From contig JBBQSA010000081.1 in the NCBI GenBank assembly GCA_038214295.1, forward strand, positions 1 to 8,365: 8,365 bases of DNA, read 5' to 3'. Every line of letters starts with the position of its first letter. The first letter of the stretch is position 1. A program made the position numbers and the translations under genes. The notes under the pieces were generated by a model, which did not search any database, was not told where the DNA came from, and was given only the letters and a program-made list of their open reading frames with translations. Shown here in pieces: positions 1 through 5,161 of the stretch. The DNA comes from SHZI01 sp038214295. GTDB taxonomy: Bacteria > Pseudomonadota > Gammaproteobacteria > Steroidobacterales > GCA-2729495.

Positions 1-959
1 ACGATCTTCCCGGCCATGTCGAGGCTGTCGCCCTTGAGGGCCCGGCTGTAGGGCACGGTGATCACCGTACGGGGCGGGCCGTAGTAGTTGAGGTAGCGGG
101 TGTCGGCGCCCCAGTAGACCTCGAAGAGAGAGCGGAGCGCGTTCCGCGGCAGGTCGGTGCCAGCCTGCAGCCGCAGGCCCCAGCGGCGCTGGATGGCCTG
201 GGCCGCGCCCGGCTCGCTGGTGAAGCAGGCGCGCGCGCGCCGGGCCAGGTCCGTCACTTGCCGGGCTTCCCGGATGGCCGCCATTTTCACGGGCAGGCCA
301 GAGCGGATGTCGGGGCACACCCCGCGCAGGTCGTCCAGCCAGCCGCCGGACTGGCGCAGCATCCAGGCCTGGAACACGGTGGTGGGCAGCGTGGGCAGGT
401 TGCCGGCGCTCGCCTTGTAGGTCCAGAACTGGCTCACCTTGACCGGCACGACGGGCAGCGGGAACGGCGCCACCGCGAGTGCGGCGGCGGCGACGGGCGG
501 GATCGGCGCCACGAGGCTCTCGGCCGTCACGGTGACGCGCCCGTCCTGGCTGCCGCCCACCGCGGACTTCTTCAGGTAGGCGCTCATGATCACGTTGCCG
601 GCGGCGCCGATCGCCGTACCGAGGCGCTGGTCAGCGACGGGGTCGCCGGGATCGTCGAAGAGCACGTCGAAGGCGATCACCGTGGCGCCGGCAGCCGCCA
701 GCCGGTCCACGAGGTCCGCGTGCAGGGTGCGGGGCCACTTGTCCGGCTCGTTGGGCAGGCCGAAGGCGTCGCTCGACACCTTGTCGAGGCTCACGACCAC
801 GACTTCAGGGGGTGCGGGCCTGGAACCCCGCAGCTGGAACAGCGCGCCGAGGCCGACATTCTCCTCCAGGCGCAGCACGCCGGGCACCGTGCCCGCCAGC
901 ATGCCGAGCAGGGCCACCAGGACGCCGAACGTCAGCCCCTGGAGCACGCGGGTGAGCAT
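1..959 (-). CDS. CHASE2-domain membrane sensor protein (N-terminal part, gene runs off the left edge)
   Basis: I translated the minus strand by hand from the ATG at 957-959. The frame stays open for 319 codons to the window edge. Residues 4-26 form a hydrophobic N-terminal membrane segment. A CHASE2-type extracytoplasmic sensor domain follows: VVVVSLD at 53-59, the hallmark GATVIAFDVLFDDP at 91-104, and RYLNYYGPPRTV at 288-299, with the GKIV end of the domain at 316-319. CHASE2 domains sit outside the membrane and are normally joined, after further membrane segments, to an adenylate/guanylate cyclase, GGDEF or kinase output. That output lies outside the window, so the enzyme class is unknown. 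The gene starts 10 bp after the stop of the Crp/Fnr gene on the same strand, so the two are probably one operon. The family pairing favours a nucleotide cyclase output, which is inference. No strong Shine-Dalgarno sequence is visible before the ATG. Confidence 0.82.
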   Translation of the reverse strand, partial: MLTRVLQGLTFGVLVALLGMLAGTVPGVLRLEENVGLGALFQLRGSRPAPPEVVVVSLDKVSSDAFGLPNEPDKWPRTLHADLVDRLAAAGATVIAFDVLFDDPGDPVADQRLGTAIGAAGNVIMSAYLKKSAVGGSQDGRVTVTAESLVAPIPPVAAAALAVAPFPLPVVPVKVSQFWTYKASAGNLPTLPTTVFQAWMLRQSGGWLDDLRGVCPDIRSGLPVKMAAIREARQVTDLARRARACFTSEPGAAQAIQRRWGLRLQAGTDLPRNALRSLFEVYWGADTRYLNYYGPPRTVITVPYSRALKGDSLDMAGKI

Positions 960-969
960 CAGGGCGCGC

Positions 970-1659
970 CTAGTCGGCCGGCTCGAGGACAGTACGGAGT
1001 CCCGCGGCATCCCGCAGGATGATCCGGCTGCGGCCGAGGTCAATCCAGCCGCGGCGGCGCCAATCCTGCAGGTTCTGGTTCACGATCTGGCGGGACACGC
1101 ACATGAAGCTCGCGAGGTCCGCCTGGGAGATGTGCAGCGTCAGGACGCCATCGACGGTCCGGCCGTGCTCGTCGGCCAGCTTCAGCAGCCGGCGCGCCAG
1201 GCGCCCGGGAACCGTGAGAAAAGCGGCCTCCTCGATCAGCTCGCTGGTCCAGCGCAGGCGCTGGCAGAGCAGCGCGATCAGGTGCGTGGCGAGCTTGCCG
1301 TCCCGCTCGACCAGTGCGAGCAGGTCCGGCCGGCGGACAACGAAGAGCTCGGTATCAGCAACGGCGTCCGCACTGGCGGTACGGGTGTTGCCGTCCAGCA
1401 CGGCGATCTCGCCGAAGCTGTCGCCGGGCTCCATGATGTTGAGGAAGACTTCCTTGCCGCCCGGCGTGGTGGCGCTGATGCGCACCTGGCCGGCGATCAG
1501 GCCGAGCAGCGAGTCGCCCGGATCCCCCTGGGCGAAAATCCGCGTGGCCTTCGGCACTGAGCGGCGCACGGCCAGCGACGCCAGCTTGTCCACCGTGGCG
1601 TCGGGCAAGTCCCGGAACAGGCGGTTGGCCTTGAGCACGGCCCTGGCGGTGAGTGTCAT
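970..1659 (-). CDS. Crp/Fnr-family transcriptional regulator with intact cyclic-nucleotide pocket
   Basis: A 229-residue cytoplasmic regulator of normal family length. Residues about 12-130 are a cNMP-binding beta-roll. Its phosphate-binding cassette, at 82-99, has FGE (82-84) and R93-T94-A95, the residues that hold the cyclic phosphate and ribose in CRP and PKA-type pockets, so the domain looks able to bind ligand. Thr after the Arg is the residue type seen in cGMP-binding PKG and CNG domains, but it also occurs in cAMP binders. There is no Fnr-like N-terminal cysteine cluster. A winged helix-turn-helix spans about 175-216, with the recognition helix starting CVSRQIVNQNL (187-197). Aligned to E. 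coli CRP, Arg180 is kept (R190), while Glu181 and Arg185 become Q191 and Q195, so the half-site should differ from TGTGA. The start is bounded by an in-frame TAG five codons upstream; the ribosome site is weak. It sits 10 bp ahead of the CHASE2 gene. A dyad 31-46 bp upstream may be its own operator. Confidence 0.93.
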   Translation of the reverse strand: MTLTARAVLKANRLFRDLPDATVDKLASLAVRRSVPKATRIFAQGDPGDSLLGLIAGQVRISATTPGGKEVFLNIMEPGDSFGEIAVLDGNTRTASADAVADTELFVVRRPDLLALVERDGKLATHLIALLCQRLRWTSELIEEAAFLTVPGRLARRLLKLADEHGRTVDGVLTLHISQADLASFMCVSRQIVNQNLQDWRRRGWIDLGRSRIILRDAAGLRTVLEPAD

Positions 1660-1689
1660 GGGTGCGAGTTCCGGCTATCTGACGCGTTG

Positions 1690-1705
1690 TGTCAAGTAGT
1701 TGACA
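1690..1705. promoter_or_regulatory. Crp/Fnr-type operator, perfect dyad TGTCA-N6-TGACA
   Basis: The sequence TGTCAAGTAGTTGACA is a perfect 6-bp inverted repeat around 4 bp. In Crp notation it is two 5-bp half-sites separated by 6 bp, the spacing of CRP, Vfr and CooA sites. It lies 31-46 bp upstream of the Crp/Fnr gene's ATG. This close position would suit autorepression better than activation. The left arm, read on the minus strand, is also a consensus -35 (TTGACA), but no acceptable -10 follows at 16-18 bp. Confidence 0.5.
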
Positions 1706-1960
1706 GTTCTCCGGGACCCGATCCGCAATTCTGAAGCCGCAGCCGGGGGATCGGTGCAGGGCTGGCAAGGCTCTCTTCGTTGGAATGGACCCCACGCCGG
1801 ACCAACAAAGTTCCAGACCACGCAGGGATCCCCGGAACGTTACCTGATCGGCTCGAGACCGCTGCAACTCGTCGTACGGGCTTCCTCCAGGTACGAAAAG
1901 GCCGGTCAGGTATCTCTACCGCCGAGTCCCGGCATCCACCCCAGCTGATCTTCACCGAAC

Positions 1961-1976
1961 TGTCCGGCTACTGACA
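1961..1976. promoter_or_regulatory. Second Crp/Fnr-type operator, TGTCC-N6-TGACA
   Basis: TGTCCGGCTACTGACA keeps 9 of the 10 half-site bases of the dyad at 1690-1705, with identical 6-bp spacing. It is 86 bp upstream of the small plus-strand gene. If transcription started near 2010, the site would be centred at -41.5, the classic class II activator position. The corresponding -10 would be the weak CAACAT at 1998-2003. The promoter placement is inference; the dyad itself is directly visible. Confidence 0.42.
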
Positions 1977-2061
1977 GAAGGATATCCCCTAGGCGCTCAA
2001 CATCCCTTCTGACGGCGACCCATTCGCCACAGACACCAACCGAACCTCAAGGAGCACGATC

Positions 2062-2232
2062 ATGAAGAAGTTGAGCAGCACCGCCATCATCACCTCAGGC
2101 TTTCGCGGCTTTCTCTGCGCCGGCCTGTCCACGGTCATCACCGCGTTCTTCTCCTGGAGCTTCATCAGCTCCACGGCGAGCATGGACTGGATGGGGAGCA
2201 GTTCCCTCGACCAGACGGAGATCCAGGCCTGA
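2062..2232 (+). CDS. Small single-pass membrane protein, 56 residues, unknown function
   Basis: The ATG at 2062 is preceded by a clean ribosome site, AAGGAG (2049-2054), 7 bp upstream. The frame ends at TGA 2230-2232. The product starts MKKLSS and has one hydrophobic stretch from about residue 14 to 37 (GFRGFLCAGLSTVITAFFSW), then a short polar, acidic tail (about 41-56). The basic N-terminus fits a membrane protein with its N-terminus inside, or less likely an uncleaved signal anchor. I do not recognise a family. The gene reads in the same direction as the symporter 77 bp downstream, and the two could share a transcript. A Crp-type dyad lies upstream, so the neighbouring regulator may control it. 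A non-coding leader is the main alternative, but ribosome-site quality and the clear membrane segment favour a real gene. Confidence 0.58.
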   Translation: MKKLSSTAIITSGFRGFLCAGLSTVITAFFSWSFISSTASMDWMGSSSLDQTEIQA

Positions 2233-2242
2233 ACGGGGGCAC

Positions 2243-2297
2243 GCGGTACCGGGCTTCCGTTTGGCCAGTTTCGACTGACTAGCAGGCCCGGTACCGC
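2243..2297 (+). promoter_or_regulatory. Perfect 12-bp inverted repeat (RNA hairpin) in the symporter leader
   Basis: GCGGTACCGGGC at 2243-2254 is exactly inverted as GCCCGGTACCGC at 2286-2297, separated by 31 bp. Inside the loop a second small hairpin, CAGT-TTCG-ACTG (2266-2277), is capped by a UUCG tetraloop in RNA. The structure lies wholly between the small gene and the symporter and ends 12 bp before the symporter ATG. No U-run follows on either strand, so it is not an ordinary intrinsic terminator. It could stabilise the mRNA, limit read-through or affect ribosome access. Each arm contains the palindrome GGTACC, so a DNA-level protein site is also possible. Confidence 0.6.
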
Positions 2298-2309
2298 TAT
2301 CCTGAAGGG

Positions 2310-3986
2310 ATGACCCCCTTCGATCACTTCCTCGACGCGGCCAACGCCTTTCTCTGGCAGAACGCCGTTCTCTTCATCATCCTTGGCACCGGCATCGTCT
2401 TCACGGTCTGGACCCGGTTCTGCCAGTTCCGCGCGCTGACCCACGGCGTCCAGGCGATCCGGGGCAAGTACGACCACGCGGGCGACCCCGGCGCCATCTC
2501 CCACTTCCAGGCCCTGTCGGCGGCACTGTCCGCCACGGTCGGCCTCGGCAACATCGGCGGCGTGGCGCTCGCCATCAGCCTGGGCGGGCCGGGCGCGGTG
2601 TTCTGGATGTGGGTCGTCGGCTTCTTCGGCATGGCGCTGAAGACCACGGAAGTCACCCTCGCCATGCTCTACCGGAACACGGACGACCCGGAGAATCCCC
2701 ACGGCGGCACCATGTGGGTCATCAGCCGGGCGCTGGCGGAAAAGGGTCCGGGTGCCGGCATGCTCGGCAAGGCGATTGGCGTGCTCTTCTGCCTGACGCT
2801 GCTCGTGATGGTCGTCACCGGCGGCAACATGTTCCAGGCTTGGAACGTGGGCAACATCACCCAAAGCTACTTCGGCGTGCCAAGCCTGGTCTCCGGGGTG
2901 GTCCTCGCGGTGCTGGTGGGGCTCGTGATCATCGGCGGTATCCACCGCATCGGCCGGGTGGCCGGCGCGCTCGTGCCCTTCATGCTGGTCCTGTACTTCC
3001 TCGGTGCGCTCTACGTGATTGCCATCCACGCCGCCGATATCCCGGCGATGTTCGGGCTGATCTTCCGCTCCGCCTTCTCGCCGGCCGAGGCCAGCGGCGC
3101 CTTCATCGGCGGCACGATGGGCTATGCCTTCCTCTTCGGCATGAAGCGCGCGATCTTCTCCAACGAGGCGGGCCAGGGCACCTCGCCGATCGCCCATTCG
3201 GCGGCGCGCACCGACGAGCCCGTGCGCGAGGGCATCGTGGCGGGCCTTGAGCCGTTCATCGACACCATCGTGGTGTGCACGATGACAGCCCTCGTGATCA
3301 TCGTCACCGGCACCTGGAACCGGCCGCCGGAGGCGGCCCTCGACATGGCCCTGAGGCCCATGCTGGTCAGCCCGGGCGTGTGGACACTACCGGAAGTTCC
3401 GGCGCCGACCCGCACGGCAGGTGGCTGGACCGGCACCGAGAACGTCTTCGCTGTCGTGCGCGGTGATCCAAATCCCCAGAGCGGCAACGACCTGCATCGC
3501 CTGGGCGGCAGCGTCGCACTGGTGGACGGGGCGCCGATACTCCGCTGGAACACGCTTTCCAGCCGGCTCGAGCCGGAACTGAAGGACCACGGCGTGTACG
3601 TGGTCTACGTGGGCGCCACGCTGACGGCAGTCGCCTTCGACTCCGTGCTGCCCGGCCTCGGCCGCTGGATTGTCACCATCGCGGTGTGGCTGTTCGCGCT
3701 GTCGACGATGATCAGCTACAGCTACTACGCGGAGCAGGGCGTGATCTTCCTCGGCGCCGGGCGCTGGCTGACGCCCTTCAAGCTGCTCTACTGCTCGCTG
3801 GCGGTGGTCTCGACCCTGGGTTTCCTGAAGACCGATGCGCAGCTGGATAACCTGAGCGGTCTCGGCACCGGCCTGATGCTGTTCGTGAACATCCCGGTGA
3901 TGTGGTTCCTGGGGCGCAAGGCGATGGCGGCCTACGCAGACTACATGCGACGGCTCGACGCGGGCGAGATGCGCCCCACGCGCTAG
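2310..3986 (+). CDS. AGCS-family sodium:alanine/glycine symporter with loop insertion
   Basis: A 558-residue inner-membrane carrier expected to import alanine, glycine or a similar small amino acid with Na+. The family signature is at 59-74 (DPGAISHFQALSAALS). The following helix has VGLGNIGGVALAISLGGPGA (77-96), and the second hallmark FSNEAGQGTSPIAHSAA is at 283-299. About ten or eleven hydrophobic helices can be picked out. Typical members have 440-490 residues. The excess is mainly one hydrophilic segment at about 337-434, between the helix ending VIIVTGTW and the helix that begins after GATLTAVAFDSVLPGLG; ordinary members have only a short loop there. The start at 2310 is bounded by an in-frame TAG at 2280-2282. 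Its GAAGGG ribosome site abuts the ATG, closer than ideal. An inverted repeat lies directly upstream. The stop codon overlaps that of the convergent FAD gene. Exact substrate is not readable. Confidence 0.93.
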   Translation: MTPFDHFLDAANAFLWQNAVLFIILGTGIVFTVWTRFCQFRALTHGVQAIRGKYDHAGDPGAISHFQALSAALSATVGLGNIGGVALAISLGGPGAVFWMWVVGFFGMALKTTEVTLAMLYRNTDDPENPHGGTMWVISRALAEKGPGAGMLGKAIGVLFCLTLLVMVVTGGNMFQAWNVGNITQSYFGVPSLVSGVVLAVLVGLVIIGGIHRIGRVAGALVPFMLVLYFLGALYVIAIHAADIPAMFGLIFRSAFSPAEASGAFIGGTMGYAFLFGMKRAIFSNEAGQGTSPIAHSAARTDEPVREGIVAGLEPFIDTIVVCTMTALVIIVTGTWNRPPEAALDMALRPMLVSPGVWTLPEVPAPTRTAGGWTGTENVFAVVRGDPNPQSGNDLHRLGGSVALVDGAPILRWNTLSSRLEPELKDHGVYVVYVGATLTAVAFDSVLPGLGRWIVTIAVWLFALSTMISYSYYAEQGVIFLGAGRWLTPFKLLYCSLAVVSTLGFLKTDAQLDNLSGLGTGLMLFVNIPVMWFLGRKAMAAYADYMRRLDAGEMRPTR

Positions 3987-5089
3987 TCGGCGGCGACGTC
4001 CACGGCCACATTCTCGGCAAGAGCCAGCGCCGCGGTCAGCCCGGGCGACTCGATGCCGTAGAGGTTGGTGAGGCCCGGCACCCGGTGGTCCGCTGTCCGC
4101 TGAATCAAAAAGTCGGCGCTCGCTTCTCCCGGGCCACTCAGGTTCGCGCGGATGCCGGTGTAGCCGGGCGTCAGCCGGCTGGCGTCAAGGCCCGGGTAGT
4201 AGCGACGGATCGCCGCGACGAACTGCTCCCGCGTGCTGCCATCGAAGCGGTAGTCGATCGCCTCCGTCCACTGCACGTCGGGCCCGAAGCGGGCAGCGCC
4301 CGCAAGGTCCAGCGTCACGTGGATGCCAAGGCCGCCGGATTCGGCCACCGGGTAGACGAGCCGGCGGAAGGGCGCCGGTCCGGTCAACGCGTAGTAGTGG
4401 CCCCGGGCCAGGTATTGGCGGGGGATGGTGGCCCGCTGCAGGCCCTCGATGGTGGCCGCGACGCCGGGCGCATGAAGCCCGGCTGCATTGATCACGCGCC
4501 GGCAGTGGACGGCCGGTTCCGGCGCGGTGCCGGTCATGATCGCGAAGCCGTCGCCAGTACGGCGGACCGCGGTGACGTGGGTGTTCAGCACCACCTGCCC
4601 GCCGGCGGCCTCCAGGTCGGCCTGCAGTGCCAGCAGGAATGCATGGCTGTCGAAGATGCCCGTGGAGGGCGAGAGCAGCGCGCGCACGGCGCGGAGGTTA
4701 GGCTCCAGCCGGGCGATTTCCGGCGGCTCTACCTGGCGGAGATCGGTGACGCCGTTGGCCTCGGCGCGGGCGAGGTAGGTCTCGAGGACAGCCACCTCGT
4801 CGCCGGTGGTCGCGACGATCAGCTTGCCAAGCCGGCGGTGCGCGATGCCCTTCGTCTCGCAGTAGCGATAAAGCAGGTCCCGGCCGGCCACGCAGAGCCG
4901 GGCTTTGAGGGAACCGGTGGGGTAATACAGCCCCGAGTGGATGACCTCGGAGTTGCGGCTGCTGGCGCCCGTACCGATGGCGCCGGCCGACTCCAGCACC
5001 AGCACCTCGACGCCCCGCCGGGCGAGCGCCCGGCCGACGGCGAGCCCGATCACCCCCCCGCCAACAACTACACAGTCAATTGGGGACAT
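3983..5089 (-). CDS. L-2-hydroxyglutarate dehydrogenase/oxidase-like FAD-dependent oxidoreductase
   Basis: A 368-residue DAO-fold flavoenzyme. The N-terminal FAD Rossmann motif is VVVGGGVIG (7-15), with ribose-binding Glu33 ending the second strand (VLVLE). SSRNSEVIHSGLYYPTGSLKA (43-63) and the GKLIVAT strand closely resemble LhgO/L2HGDH, which oxidise L-2-hydroxyglutarate to 2-oxoglutarate and pass electrons to the respiratory chain or oxygen. The C-terminal FAD-binding segment GIESPGLTAALALAENVA is at 345-362. It is shorter than E. coli LhgO (about 420), so a related 2-hydroxyacid or amine substrate is possible. An in-frame TGA ends 3 bp before the ATG at 5087-5089, so no upstream start exists. 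The GAGG ribosome site is only 1 bp away, and both lie inside a hairpin stem. It follows phaC by 72 bp on the same strand, so co-transcription is plausible. Confidence 0.8.
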   Translation of the reverse strand: MSPIDCVVVGGGVIGLAVGRALARRGVEVLVLESAGAIGTGASSRNSEVIHSGLYYPTGSLKARLCVAGRDLLYRYCETKGIAHRRLGKLIVATTGDEVAVLETYLARAEANGVTDLRQVEPPEIARLEPNLRAVRALLSPSTGIFDSHAFLLALQADLEAAGGQVVLNTHVTAVRRTGDGFAIMTGTAPEPAVHCRRVINAAGLHAPGVAATIEGLQRATIPRQYLARGHYYALTGPAPFRRLVYPVAESGGLGIHVTLDLAGAARFGPDVQWTEAIDYRFDGSTREQFVAAIRRYYPGLDASRLTPGYTGIRANLSGPGEASADFLIQRTADHRVPGLTNLYGIESPGLTAALALAENVAVDVAAD

Positions 5090-5153
5090 GCCTCATTTCG
5101 GCAGTGCACAACGCGCTGACCGGGGACTTCATGCGCTGCCGAAATCAGGTATG
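5087..5153. repeat. Imperfect 22-bp inverted repeat between phaC and the FAD gene
   Basis: The arms 5087-5108 and 5132-5153 match at 19 of 22 positions, with a perfect 10-bp core (ATTTCGGCAG at 5095-5104, CTGCCGAAAT at 5136-5145) and a 23-bp loop. On the minus-strand transcript the hairpin starts 8 nt after the phaC stop codon. It closes over the ribosome site and ATG of the FAD gene. No U-run follows it in that direction, so it is not a standard terminator. On the plus strand it is followed by CTTTTTA (5158-5164), but no plus-strand gene ends here. A translation-blocking or mRNA-processing hairpin is likelier. The left arm also contains GCAGTGCA, shared with the phaR and phasin upstream regions. 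Confidence 0.6.
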
Positions 5154-5161
5154 CCCGCTTT

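Larger units (their letters stand above)
1660..2061. other. Intergenic region between divergent regulator and small-protein genes
   Basis: About 400 bp without a convincing gene. Short open frames exist on both strands, but none has a ribosome site, a recognisable domain or a conserved look. No tRNA arms or glycine-riboswitch core could be found. What it does hold is two Crp-type dyads, at 1690-1705 and 1961-1976. There is also a weak 7-bp hairpin (CAGAAGG at 1975-1981 with CCTTCTG at 2005-2011), and the ribosome site of the small plus-strand gene at 2049-2054. It probably carries the promoters for both directions, although I could not place a good -35/-10 pair for either. Confidence 0.6.

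Noticed and set aside
258..1560. Plus-strand frames opposite the CHASE2 and Crp/Fnr genes
   Set aside because: Arg/Gly/His-rich shadow translations. The minus strand carries recognisable domains throughout.
1692..1974. Short open frames on both strands in the intergenic region
   Set aside because: None has a ribosome site, membrane segment or family resemblance, and they overlap each other.
2243..2297. Intrinsic terminator after the small gene
   Set aside because: There is no U-run after the stem on either strand.
2233..2309. Glycine riboswitch before the AGCS gene
   Set aside because: No aptamer core could be found, only a simple inverted repeat.
1989..3197. Long minus-strand open frame of about 400 codons opposite the symporter
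   Set aside because: Its composition (His, Asp, Glu, Arg, Gly rich) is typical of an antisense shadow in GC-rich DNA. The plus strand has clear AGCS motifs over the same region.
3902..5119. Plus-strand open frame of about 405 codons opposite the FAD gene
   Set aside because: It is low-complexity and domain-free, and the minus strand encodes a complete flavoenzyme.
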